Shown piece by piece: positions 1 to 10,924 of a stretch of DNA of 64,000 bases. Both the position numbers and the translations under genes were made by a program. Position 1 is the first letter of the stretch; the number at the start of each line of letters is the position of its first letter. The notes beneath the pieces are model-generated. The model was not told the DNA's origin and did no database searches. It saw nothing but the letters and a program-made list of their open reading frames with translations. This stretch comes from Stomoxys calcitrans (Eukaryota > Arthropoda > Insecta > Diptera > Muscidae): contig NC_081554.1 of NCBI RefSeq assembly GCF_963082655.1, positions 58,114,369-58,178,368 on the forward strand, in the 5' to 3' direction.

Positions 1-92
1 AACAGAACTGTGTACGGTTCATCGGTTGAAGGAAAATATTTTCAAGCAAATAAAGGTGCTTAGCTCATTAACTGAATGCCTAAATAAATGGA

Positions 93-351
93 GCTCCTTG
101 GAGAGAAGTTTTTAAATGGCATTGTATCTCACAAATGTTGCCAACATTAGTGGTCTCGCTAGGATTCGAACCCAGGCGATCAGGCGAACATGCTAACCTC
201 TGCGCTACGTTGGTCTCCCCAATCGAATAAAAATAGCGTCCCTAGTGCTCAATCGGGAGATCGGTTTATATGGGATCTATATCAGGGTTTCGAACCCAGG
301 CGTTCAGTGTCAAAGGCGAACATGCTAACCTCTGCGCTACGTTGGTCTCCC
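93..351 (-). mobile_element. tRNA-derived SINE fragment, tandemly duplicated
   Basis: Reverse-strand SINE body and head: GGATTCGAACCC is the reversed pol III B box, and the reversed A-box stretch GCTAACCTCTGCGCTAC follows. The head region plus adjoining 153-family sequence is repeated 132 bp downstream (about 190-321 and 322-420), so a second B box and A box appear at about 286-351. The 132-bp period is 44 codons, which creates a spurious repeated open frame. The SINE is 5' complete but its tail is decayed. Confidence 0.75.
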
Positions 352-2040
352 CAATCGAATAAAAATAGCGTCCCTAGTGCTCAATCAGGAGATCGGTTTA
401 TATGGGATCTATATCAGGGTATGCACCGATTCTCACCATATTTGGTATAGCTATTGGAGTTCATGAAGTCATTTTGCAAAATTTTCGCCCAATTGAATAA
501 GAATTTTGCCTTCTAGAGGCAGCGCCCTCTAGCGGCTATAGAAGTAAAATCAAAAGATTGGTACACATGGGAGCTATATCAGGGCATGAACTGATTCAGA
601 TCATACTAGGTGAAGTTATTAGAGGTCATAGAAGAAAACTTCGTGCGGAATTTCAGCTCAATTAAATAAAAATTGCGCCATCTATAGGTTCAAGAAGTAA
701 AATCAGGGGATCGGTTTATATGGAACCTATATCAGCGTTTGGACCGATGGGACCAAACCCTGATATAGCTATTGGAGTCATTGTGGAAAACAGAAGAACA
801 CATCGTGCATAATTTCAGCTCAATCGGATAAAAGTAGCGCCCTCTAGAGGCTAGAGTAGTAAAATCAGAAGATCGTTTTACATGGAAGCTATATCAGGGT
901 ATGAACCGATTCGGACCATACTAGGTATAGTTATGAGAGGTGATAGAAGAACGTATCATGCGCCCTCTAGAGGCTATAGAAATAAAATCAGAAGGTCGTT
1001 TTATATGGTACCTATGTCAGCGTTTGGACCGATTCGGACCATATTTGGCATAGCTATTGGAGCCATGTGGAAAACAGAAGAACACATCGTGCAAAATTTC
1101 AGCTCAATTGGATAAAAGTAGCGCCCTCTAGAGGCTAGAGTAGTAAAATCAGAAGATCGTTTTACATGGGAGCTATATCAACCGATTCGGACCATACTAG
1201 GTATAGTTATTAGACGTGATAGAAGAACGTATCATGCGCCCTCTAGAGGCTTTAGATGTAAAATCAGATGGTCAGTTTATATGGGTAGGGACCGATTCGG
1301 ACCATATTTGGCATAGCTATTGGAGTCATTGTGGAAAACAGAAGAACACATCGCGCAGAGTCACAGCTCAATTGGATAAAATTAGCGCCGTCTAGAAGTA
1401 AAATTAGAAGATCGGTTTACATGGCAGCTATATTAGGATATGAACTGATTCGGACAGTACTAGGTGTAGTAATAAGCAGTCATAGAAGAAAACTTCGCGC
1501 GGAATATCAGCTCAATTAAGTAATAAATGCGCCCTCTATAAGTTCTAGAAGTGAAATCAGGAGATCGGTTTATATGGGACCTATATAAGGGTATGGACCG
1601 ATTCGGACCATATCTGGTATAGCTATTGGAGTCATAGTGGAAAACAAAAGAATACATCGTGCAGAGTATCAGCTCAATTGGATAAGAACAGCGCCCTCTA
1701 GAGGCTAGAGTAGTAAAATCAGAAGATCGGTTTATATGGGAGCTATATCAGGTTGTGGGCCGGTGCGGACCCTACTAGGATACCAGAATTGCGCGCTCTA
1801 GAGGTTATAGAAGTCAAGTCGGGAGATTGGTTAACATGGTAGCCCTATCGGTTTATGGACCGATTCAAACCATACCAGGTTCAGTTGTTAGAGGACAAAC
1901 AGAATTTCAGTCCCATTAGATAAAAATGGCGCCCTCTATAGGTTCATAAAGTAGAATTGGGACATCGGTTTATATGGTACCGATATCAGGGTATGGATCG
2001 ATTTAAATTTTAGGCCAATTAAATAAGAACTGCGCCCTCT
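222..2040 (+). repeat. Array I of the ~153-bp dispersed tandem family
   Basis: About a dozen diverged units share the landmarks GCGCCCTCTAGAGGCT, GATCGGTTTATATGGGA, CTATATCAGGGT and ACCGATTCGGACCATA. Spacing between GATCGGTTTATATGG landmarks varies from about 115 to 165 bp, so some units are truncated. The unit carries no conserved reading frame. The same unit recurs, often inverted, at about 4.0-6.3, 10, 25-27.5 and 60.8-61.3 kb, so this is a dispersed family with internal tandem structure and not a single satellite locus. Confidence 0.85.
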
Positions 2041-2059
2041 ATAGAGGAGCTGCTGCTTT

Positions 2060-2860
2060 TTTCGGAGGTCAATTATTTGGGTGTTAGTATTAACCAGAAA
2101 CTAAAGTGGGGAAGGAATGTCGAGGAAAGGGTTGAAATAGAGACTGAACTTGCTCTACTTCTGCGGCAACTCGATGAGAATCAGTTGGGGACTTAGGCCA
2201 GGGACAGTGCCCGGCTGATGTTTGTTGTATCATCCGACTTTGAACAACTTTCCTCGTAGAATGATCCAGAAGGTACGGGGTACCGAGGCGGTTCTGATCC
2301 CTGGGGGTAAGGAGAGGTGCCCCTAGAGATACGCTGAGTACCATTCTCGATCTTAGGCCCTTGCATCTGCATGTGGGATATGTTGCAACAAAGATCACCC
2401 TTAGAATGAGGGAGTCTGGTACTAGGTGCTCTCCGAACTTTGGAGAATTTTCGGTTCCACCGGTGGATGCAAATGCGGTGTGGCGGCATTCTATATGCGA
2501 CGCGACTGATTATATACCTGGGGAATCCTTTTTTGTTGACGAGCTATATGTCGATTTCCTGAAAAAAGATTTCTGGGCTGGGGGACTCCACCATTGCCGA
2601 GAACCTCTGTTTACATGAATGGATCTAAATTGGATTCAGTGACTCACATAGGGTTCTGGTATGGAGATTGGGTTTGGGGGCATTGTATATGTGTCAATAC
2701 TGATTATATGCCAGAAGAGTAATTCCTAGTTGACGTCATTTTTGCGAAAAGACATCTGTGGGCTGGGACTATACCGCCCTTCTAGTGACCCGGTGCATAC
2801 ATGGGATGGGTCTAAATTGGATGGGAAGCTGAAACCGTCATTAAATTTCTTGAAACCAGG
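2060..2860 (+). pseudogene. Decayed R1-like LINE: end of reverse transcriptase to start of RNase H
   Basis: The plus strand at about 2069-2190 reads LGVSINQKLKWGRNVEERV, the conserved thumb segment of R1-type non-LTR reverse transcriptases. Further on, frames around 2330-2600 give LSTILDLRPLHLHVGYVAT and a TDYIP stretch, which in this group lies between reverse transcriptase and RNase H. A DGSKLDGK motif, the usual start of the RNase H domain, lies near 2805-2830. Several frameshifts and stops separate the pieces, so it is dead. Everything upstream is missing; the left edge joins the 153-bp array. Assignment to the R1 group rests on motif resemblance and could shift to a sister clade. Confidence 0.7.
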
Positions 2861-2871
2861 TTGCGTTATGG

Positions 2872-3228
2872 CGGCCACCATGGCTCACAGGTTAGCATGT
2901 CCATCTATGATGACAAAAACCTGGGCTAAAATCCAGGCGTGAACATCAGTACACAATTTTCAGCGGTGGTTTTCGCTATGCAACATCTGTGAAGTATCCT
3001 GCCTGGGTTCAAATCCAGGCGTGACATCAGAAATCAATTTTCAGCAGTGGTTTTCGCCTTTGAAACATCTGTGAGGTATCTCTACCCAGCCGAGTCCGAA
3101 CGGCATAAAAACCAGTAGACCCCTTATCTTTGAGCTTAAACTTAAATCGGACTGCACTCATTGATATAAGAGAAATATCCACTGTTCCTTAATGAAATGT
3201 TCATGGGAAATTCTACATTTGACAGGCT
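2872..3228 (+). mobile_element. tRNA-derived SINE with an internal 82-bp duplication
   Basis: Forward SINE starting at GGCCACCATGGCTC with the A-box-like GGTTAGCATGTCC, then the body TTTTCAGCGGTGGTT and the tail segment TTAATGAAATGTTCATGGG. The B-box to body stretch occurs twice, starting near 2931 and 3013, giving an 82-bp tandem duplication. It lies inside the decayed LINE: RNase H remnants continue on its right, so the SINE inserted after the LINE. Confidence 0.75.
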
Positions 3229-3229
3229 G

Positions 3230-3720
3230 CGTTATAGGCTTTTGGACGGGTGCGGCATCTTTTGAGGGAGAGGTATTCGCCTTCCTGAAGGCACTGTAGA
3301 CGATGTCGGTACGAGAGCGGGCCGATCAGATTGTCATGATGTAGGTAGAGTCTGGCAGCGCTGACGGCTCTGATTTCGAGCCATGTAAGGCCAAGATTGG
3401 TGGGCAAAAAGCTTTATAGAAACGTGGCAGAGGCTGCCAGGGTTCCTAGATGCATCACGAGAAGGCATGGAATGAAGAAGCCAATGAGCTAGCTAAGAAT
3501 GTTTCGCAGATTGGGGTAAATCGTGCCCCATGAAGTCAATGAGCGCTCCTCTGTACGAGCTTCTTGTTAGGGTGGACGCCTTCTGCGATTGCAGCGCGAA
3601 TAAGGCTTGAGCTTAAACTGTAAGTTTCCAGGACGCAAAGGCCCTTTGGCCGAGTAGTTTGTGAAACACAACTTCACTTATCCCGGGGTTGGGGAAGCCT
3701 GACTTCGGCATCCTCAGCCC
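3230..3720 (+). pseudogene. RNase H remnant of the R1-like LINE, right of the SINE
   Basis: Short in-frame islands resemble a LINE RNase H domain. HEKAWNEEANELAKNVSQ at about 3452-3505 matches the end of the domain, normally a GH..I.GNE.AD.LA pattern. AALTALISSHVRPRL near 3355-3400 resembles the segment after the DSQAA motif. The islands lie in different frames with stops between them. Together with 2060-2860 this makes one LINE copy split by a SINE. It is non-functional and supported by motif resemblance only. Confidence 0.5.
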
Positions 3721-3965
3721 AGGAGCCTTGAGCGGTCATTGCAATGCCGGGTCTTTGACGTCGCACTGAAGGCAGGGAGGGACAGATTTTAGCAGACTGT
3801 GCGATGACGAAGAGGAGTGAAAATTAAAAGAAGATGGCACAGAAAAACAGGTAAATAAATTTTCCCGTGCCTTGGATTCGCTCCAGGCACTTAGTTTTCT
3901 TGCCATTCTTGAGTTTTTAAGAGGCCTGAATTGACTGACTGGACCATACCCCCGTTGGTGAGAGT

Positions 3966-6300
3966 TTTTACACCCTCCACCATCAAAATATTGGTCTAAG
4001 ACCCTAAAAGTATGCCTTCTCTTGATCACCATGACATTTTAAGTCGATCTAGACAGATCTGTTCGTCTGTCTGCCTGCTAGGTATAGCTCCCATATAAAC
4101 CGACTTCCGAATCATACTTCTTGAGCCTCTAGAGAGCGTAGTTGTTATCCGATATGGCTGAAATTTTTCATGATGTCGTCTATGACTTTCAACAGATGTG
4201 TCAAGTATGGTCTGAATCGGTTCAAAAGCTGATATAGCTCCAATATAAACCGATCTCAGATCTTGACTTCTTGAGTCTCTAGACGGCGTAATTTTTATCC
4301 GATTTGACTGAATTTATCCGGTCTGAATCCGTTCATAAGATGATATAGCTCCCATATAAACATATCCATCGATTATACTTCTCTAGCCTCTAGAGGGCGC
4401 AGTTCTTATCCAATTTGGTTGAAAAATTTCAAAGTGACTAATTCTATGACCTCCAATATACGAAAACTGACTTTTCGTGTGAACTTCAGCATACTTGCCA
4501 AGTATGGTCGGAATCGGCTTAAAACTTGAAATATCTCCATCGTGAACCGATCTCAAGATTGCACTTCTTGAGCCCCAAGAGGGCGCAGTTCTAATCTGAT
4601 TTTGCTGAAATTTTGCACAACAACTTCTCCTGCCGCCCTTAACATACGAGCTAAATATGGTCTAAATCGGTATATAACCTGCTATAGCACCCACACAAAC
4701 CGATCTCCTGATTATAATTCTTGAGCCTCTAGAGGGCGCTGTTCTTATCCAATTTTGCTGAAATTTTAGACATAGACTTTTTTTTGTCACCTTTAACATA
4801 CGTGCTTAATATAGTCTGAATCGGTGTTTAACCTGATATAGCTCCCATATAAACCGATCTCCTGATTATACTTGTTGAGCCTCTAGAGGGCGCAGTTCTT
4901 ATTTGATTTGGCTGAAATTTTGCACATAGAATTCCTCTATTACCTTAAATATACCTGAAGAGTATGGTCGAAATCGATTTTTAACTTAATAAAGCTCTGA
5001 TATAAACCGATCACCCGATTATACTTTTTCAGTCTCTAGAGGGCGCAGTTCTAATCCGATGTGGCTGAAATTTTGCACAATGACTTCTCCTTTGAATTTC
5101 AACATATGTGACGAGTATAGTCCAAATCGGTATATAACCTGATATAGCTCCCATATAAACCGATCTCCCGATTATACTTCTTGAGCCTATAGAGGGCGCC
5201 ATTCTCATCCGATTTGGCTGAAATTTCGCACAACGACTTCGCCTATTGCCTTTAACATACGTATATAATATGATCTGAATCGGTTTATAACCTGATATAG
5301 CTCCCATATAAACCGATCTCCCGATTATACTTCTTGAGCCTCTAGAGGGTGCAGTTCATACCCGATTTGGCTGAAATTGTGCACAATGACTTCTCCTTTG
5401 ACCTTCAACATACTTAACGAGTATGGTCGAAATCGGTATACAACCTAATATAGCTCTCATATAAACCGATCTCCCGATTATACTTCTTCAGCCTCCAGAG
5501 GGCGCCATTCTCATCCGATTTGGCTGAAATTTTACACATAGACTTTTTCTGTTACCGTTAACATACGTGCTTAGTACAGACTGAATCGGTTTATAACCTG
5601 ATATAGCTCCCATATAAACCCATCTCCCTATTATAATTCTTCAGCCTCTAGAGGGCGCAGTTCTTATCCGATTTGGCTGTAATTTTGCACAAAGACATTT
5701 TCTATTGCCCTAAACATACGGGCTTAGTACAGACTGAATCGGTTTATAACCTAATACAGCTCCCATATAAACCGGTCTCCCTATTATAATTCTTCAGCCT
5801 CTAGAGGGCGCAGTTCTTATCCGATTTGGCTGTAATTTTGCACAAAGACATTTTCTATTACCCTAAACATACGTGCTTAGTACAGACTGAATCGGTTTAT
5901 AACCTGGTATAGCTCCCATATAAACCGATCTCCCAATCATACTTTTTCAGCCTCTAGAGGGCGCAGTTCCTATCCGATTTGGCTGCAATTGCACAGCGAC
6001 TGTTTCTATGAAATTGAATTGAATGTGTCAGGTATGGTGTGAATAGTTTCAAAACCTAATATGGCTCCAATGTAAACCCATCTCCCGATTGCCCTGCTTA
6101 AGCCTCTATAGGGCGCCTGAAACTTTGCACAATCTCTGACATCTACAATGGTCTGCAACATTCAAGCTAAATATGGCCCGATTTGGTCCATAACTCCAAT
6201 AGCATAGCAGTTCTTATCTATTATCCTTTGTTTGCCTATAAAGAGATACCAGGCAAAGAATTTGACACATGGTGGAGGGTATATAAGACTCGGCCCACAT
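3966..6300 (-). repeat. Array II of the 153-bp family, inverted relative to array I
   Basis: About thirteen units with GATATAGCTCCCATATAAAC, CGATCTCCCGATTATAC and GCCTCTAGAGGGCGCAG. The GATATAG-type landmark falls at 5141, 5294, 5447, 5600, 5753 and 5906, an exact 153-bp period over six units. The block is bracketed by the motif ACCCTCCACCAT at about 3970 and its reverse complement ATGGTGGAGGGT at about 6270, which suggests an element with short inverted ends. No coding capacity is seen. Confidence 0.9.
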
Positions 6301-6360
6301 AAATTAAGCACGCTTTTAGTTGATTCTTGTCCCATATCGTGCTGTGATGTATCTATTGTA

Positions 6361-6596
6361 TTGGGTTGCCCAAAAAGTAATTGCGGATTTTTCATATAGT
6401 CGGCGTTGACAATTTTCTTCACAGCTTGTGATTCTTTAATTGAATTCTTTCTTCTGTCAGTTATCAGCTGTTATTTTTAGTTTGCTTTAGAAAAAAAGTG
6501 TAAAAAAGTATATTTGATTAAAGTTCATTCTAAGTTTTATTAAAAATGCATTTACTTTCTTTTAAAAAATCCGCAATTACTTTTTGGGCAACCCAA
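6361..6596. mobile_element. Mariner-type MITE, copy 1 (236 bp)
   Basis: A 236-bp element with ~32-bp terminal inverted repeats, TTGGGTTGCCCAAAAAGTAA at the left and its complement at the right, flanked by TA at 6359-6360 and 6597-6598. TA duplication is typical of Tc1/mariner transposition. It has no transposase frame, so it is non-autonomous. It sits at the right edge of the 153-bp array. Two more copies lie at about 8.6 and 58.0 kb. Confidence 0.92.
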
Positions 6597-6604
6597 TATA
6601 TGTC

Positions 6605-6865
6605 CTTTATGTTATACCCGACACCATAGGGTGGAGGTATACCTATCTAGTCATTCCATTTGTAGCACCGCGAAATATTCATTGACCTAGCCAGTCCATC
6701 CGTCTGTCCATCGACCGAAATCACGATAGCGGTAAAGCTGGCCCCTTGAAGTTTTGAACAGTTCCTTCTTATTGATGTAGGTCGCTGGGAATTGCAAATA
6801 TGCAATATCGGTTCAGATTGTGATGTGACTTCTTGAGCCCCTCGAGGCGGCTATATTTATTCTAT
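6605..6865. repeat. Terminal domain of the 153-bp family
   Basis: Contains ATACCCGACACCATAGGGTG and GTCATTCCATTTGTAGCACC, then a CCGTCTGTCCATC-type stretch and GAAATCACGATAGCGGTAAA, leading into sequence related to the array unit. The same ordered segments recur at 60.62-60.78 kb. This looks like one conserved end of the dispersed family. No gene. Confidence 0.65.
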
Positions 6866-6899
6866 TTGTCTGATTTTTTCATACAATGACTAAAAAATA

Positions 6900-8590
6900 G
6901 AATCTTTATCGTAATTGCCATACCTTCTTCGTATTCTTTGGTTATGGGTATGTATCATTCACAAGGACTTTTTGCCAAGCTCACAGACATGAATTCAAAC
7001 TTTCATTCGACTCACATTCATTCATAAAGGACAAAAGACCCACTTGTGTAAGGCTGTATGGCCACATGAATGTAACGCATACAATGAAGCAACATCACAT
7101 CATACTATACATGCAGGTGTATATGTACACACAGCCCTTGCCACCCGTCAACGCCCCCCGCCCCTTCATATATACGAAACAGCATGCCGTGAATACTTAA
7201 TTTCTGTTGAGTGGGCCATGTGGCAAGGATGTATGACTACTGGCTGGCATGGTCATATGTTTGTATGTGTAAGTGATGGGATGTGCTGTGCGGTGATGTG
7301 ACAAGCAGTTAGTATGTATGTGTGTATGTGTATAAGCTGTATAATATCGTCTGTCCTGTGTCTGTTGTTATTTTCAGCATTATTGTTATTATTATTGCCG
7401 TTGATGTTGACGTTGCTGTTACTGCTCTTCCTTTTCCTCCTTGCTCTTCCTTGTATCCAGCTGTTGTTGATGTCTCCTATAGTTCACAAACTATGAAGTG
7501 TATGCGAAACAACAGACAGTCAGTCAGTCAGTCTGCCAGCCAGCCATTCAGCCAGCCAGCCAGATATTCAACCAGTCAGTCAACCTGCCATTCAGCCAGT
7601 CGCTCAGTCGATTCTTTGGTCCTTTGGTATATAATGGGAAAATAGCTGACGTCAACTTTGGTATTTTTATGACATTTTGGCCTCTGCACCTCACCTCACC
7701 CCACCCCCGCCCCAATCAAGTAAAGCCAGCGCCAACTTACAGTTGTTGTGCCTTTTTCGAGAGCTATTCTGTGTCACTTGTGCTCGTCAATGTGGCAATG
7801 TGAATATAAATAAGGATGAGTCCTTTCTGCCATCCATCCATACAGAAAATTTTACTTGCATTGTTCCTGTTTGTCATTTCAATTGTCATTTTGCATTACT
7901 TTTGCTGTTACATTTCTGGGTTTTGCATAATTCGTTTTTTTTTCAGACACACACACACACACAGACTTTCATGTTAGCACATTGATTGCTATATGTAATG
8001 TAAAGAACATATACATCTGTGTCTGTATTGGTGTATGAAAAAAAAAATAAATAGGCCGACCGATATTTATTGTCAACTTTCACTATGTCAATAATTTTTC
8101 GCTATTGATGTGTTGGCATTTTTATTACTGATAACTTGTCATGCTGACTGGCTGTTGGTGGTGACTGGTGACTGGTGACAGGGACATTAATGTTGTGCAG
8201 GGACATTAATGTTGTGCAAAGGATATGCTGCGCTCGAATATTCTTGGAGTTTAAATAAGCTGCTGTCATGAGTCATACAGAATCTTATTAAAACTTCCTT
8301 AAAAAGGAGATAATGAGCTTAAATCCAAGTTGATAGTTCTTTTATTGGGGTGGAACACATCCATAACCAATCTTGCGATGTCTGTCCCTTGGTCAGTCAA
8401 AAAGGTTTTTTTTCAACATAAAAATCTTTTTATTAACTAACCGAAATCCCAATGCAGGTAGCCGATCAAATGCTTTTTATCAACATTCCACAGTTTGCTT
8501 TACTGCTAAGAATTCTTTGCCGTGCTATCCTTTGAAAAGAAAGCATTGAACAAAATGGTCTGTAGCCGGACCATAACCTGCAATGGAATC
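6900..8590. other. Non-coding stretch with microsatellites; no gene seen
   Basis: No reading frame has recognisable protein similarity. It holds a CAGT/CAGC-rich stretch at 7515-7610, a short AC run near 7947-7962, and a small direct duplication of GGGACATTAATGTTGTGCA near 8180-8217. The T-rich short open frames around 7310-7650 come from low-complexity sequence. Confidence 0.7.
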
Positions 8591-8598
8591 TCAATGTA

Positions 8599-8833
8599 TT
8601 GGGTTGCCCAAAAAGTAATTGCGGATTTTCATATAGTCGGCGTTGACAAATTTTTTCACAGCTTGTGACTCTGTAATTGCATTCTTTCTTCTGTCAGTTA
8701 TCAGCTGTTACTTTTAGCTTGATTTAGAAAAAAGTGTAAAAAAAGTATATTTGATTAAAGTTCATTCTAATTTTTATAAAAAATGCATTTACTTTCTTTT
8801 AAAAAATCCGCAATTACTTTTTGGGCAACTCAA
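8599..8833. mobile_element. Mariner-type MITE, copy 2 (235 bp)
   Basis: Same family and orientation as the copy at 6361. It is flanked by TA at 8597-8598 and 8834-8835. The right terminal repeat has one change (ACTCAA for ACCCAA). A ~35-bp host sequence containing CATAACCTGCAATG is present on both sides, ending at 8598 on the left and repeated at about 8838-8876 on the right. Confidence 0.92.
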
Positions 8834-9227
8834 TAGTATGTAACCGGAACATAACCTGCAATGCAATCTCAATGTATTTATCAACTTTAAATTTACCACA
8901 GGCCAGATGGAATTTTAAATGGGCTAAAAAAGCCATTTTTAGATATTGCTCCAAAATAAATCGGTTCACTTGATTTGCAACTTCAGAGCCAAGATTTCTA
9001 TACAAAAATATTTCATATCTTTTTTTTACAGCAAAATTTTCCACACGGCTCAACCAGGCGGATAAAGACACCGGAATTTGTGGGTAATGGCAATAATTCA
9101 GCATTCATGGTCAAACATTTTATGGTCATAGAAGCCCCATAAAAAGCTTCTCGTGATTTATGTCACCAGCAGCCGATGGTTTGCAGCATTACTAAAGAAG
9201 GAATCGCTCCTTCTGGCCGTCACACAT

Positions 9228-9529
9228 ACAAATGCACATTTGTCCACGAATATTCCATTAAGGAACATGGGGCAAACTTCTCCCATATCAAGGAGTTCTG
9301 TCCGATTCAAGTTTATGGTCAATGATAAGGAGCTTCTTTGTTATAGTCGAGTCCGAACGCCGTACCGTAAATGCGACACCTTTCGGGGGAGAAGTTTGTA
9401 TATGGCATAGTACCTCAGAAATCCCGCAAGCAATAGGAGGGGATAGCCAACGCTGAAAATTTTCTTGGTGTTCTCATAAAGATTCGAACCCAGACTTACA
9501 AGGCAACCTCTGCGCTACGGTGGCCACAA
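9228..9529 (-). mobile_element. tRNA-derived SINE
   Basis: Reverse-orientation copy: the tail side begins near 9228 (ATTTGTCCACGAATATTCC), followed by the body, the reversed B box GATTCGAACCC near 9482 and the reversed A-box portion AACCTCTGCGCTACGGTGGC. The stretch between A and B boxes is shortened by a deletion. It is bordered on the right by the 9-bp array. Confidence 0.8.
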
Positions 9530-9539
9530 ACAAAATATC

Positions 9540-9890
9540 TAAACCCAGCAACAGTTCACTGTATGAATTTAAGTAATGAACTAAATAAAAGAACTAGTTC
9601 AGTGAACTAAACTATACTAAAGTAAACCATGGTTTCAATGAAGGAAAAAGACCCTGCCCAGGCCCCTGCTTGAAATCGCAAAACCCACAAAACACATTTT
9701 TAAAAAAAACATCCATGCAAAACCCGATAAGCTGACATGTGCAATGGCGAATAAAACTGAGTGATCAATGAAAAGAGTCAGTTGACAAATGTTTGAGCCA
9801 GTTGAACCAAAGAACTTGTAAACTAAATGATCTATTCGACCAAATAAACTAGTGAACTAAATCATGTTAAGAACTTAATAATCTAGAACT
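9540..9890. repeat. Degenerate 9-bp (TGAACTAAN) array, left part
   Basis: Irregular repeats of GAACTAA, TGAACTAG and AATGAACTA. It is the left portion of a larger array that resumes at about 10,925 after an inserted 153-family block. No coding content. Confidence 0.7.
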
Positions 9891-9894
9891 TAAT

Positions 9895-10922
9895 AATCGA
9901 GCCCTTTAGGGGCTCTAGAAGCGCAATAGGGAGACTGGTTATAGGGGAGGTGTGTCAGGCTGCAATCGGTTCAGGCCATATTTGACACGTACGTTAAATG
10001 TCATGGGAGAAGCCGTTGTGCAAAATTTCAGCCAAATCGGAAAATAATTGCGCCCTTTAGAGGCTGAAGAAGTCAAGATCCAAGATCGGTTCATATGGCA
10101 GCCATATCAGGTTATGAACCGATTTGAACCATATTTGCCACAGTTGTTGGAAGTCATAACGAAACACCGCGTGCAAAATTTCAGCCAAATCGGATAAGAA
10201 TTGGCTCACGAAGTCAAGACCCCAGAACAGTTTATAGGGCAGCTCTATCAGGGTGTGGACCGATTTCAACCCTAGTTAACACAGATGTTGGAAGTCCGCA
10301 AACCGCAAAATTTTATCCAAATCGGATAAGAATTGCACCCTCTAGTGACTCAAGAAGTCAAGATACAAGATCGTTTTATATGGCAGCTATATCAGGTTAT
10401 GGACCGATTTGATCCATACTTAGCACAGTTGTTGAAAGTCATAACGGAAACACGTCACGAACAATTTCAGAAGCGCAATAGGGAGACTGGTTATAGGGGA
10501 GGTGTGTCAGGCTGCAATCGGTTCAGGCTATATTTGACACGTACGTTAAATGTCATGGGAGAAGCCGTTGTGCGAAATTTCAGCCAAATCGGAAAAAATT
10601 GCGCCCTCTAGAAGCTCAAGAAGACAAGACCCCAGTTCGGTTTATATGGCAGCTACATCAAAACATGGACCGATTTCGTCCATTTACATTCCCAACCGAC
10701 CTACACTAATAATAAGTATTTGTGCAACATTTCAAGCGGCTAGCCTTACTCCATGCAAAGTTAGCGTTCTTTCGACAGACAGACGGACGGATATGGCTAA
10801 ATCGACATAAAATGTCATGACGATCAAGAATACATGTGTGGTTTTACACGAATATTTCGATGAGTTATAAACAGAATGACGAAATTAGTATAACCCCATC
10901 CTATGGTGGAGGATATATAAAC
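9895..10922 (+). repeat. 153-bp family block inside the 9-bp array
   Basis: Five to six units with AATTGCGCCCTCTAGAGGCT-type landmarks, GGTTATGAACCGATTTGAAC and TTTCAGCCAAATCGGA. It is followed by a GACAGACAGACGGACGGA stretch, ATAAAATGTCATGACGATCA and an end motif ATCCTATGGTGGAGGATAT near 10,898-10,916. A ~70-bp segment starting AGAAGCGCAATAGGGAGACT appears at 9918 and again at 10,470, so part of the block is duplicated. The 9-bp array continues on both sides, consistent with insertion. Confidence 0.8.
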
Positions 10923-10924
10923 CA

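Noticed and set aside
7044..7985. Cluster of overlapping short open frames
   Set aside because: Low-complexity T-rich and CAGT-rich sequence; no domain, no splice pattern, no similarity I recognise.
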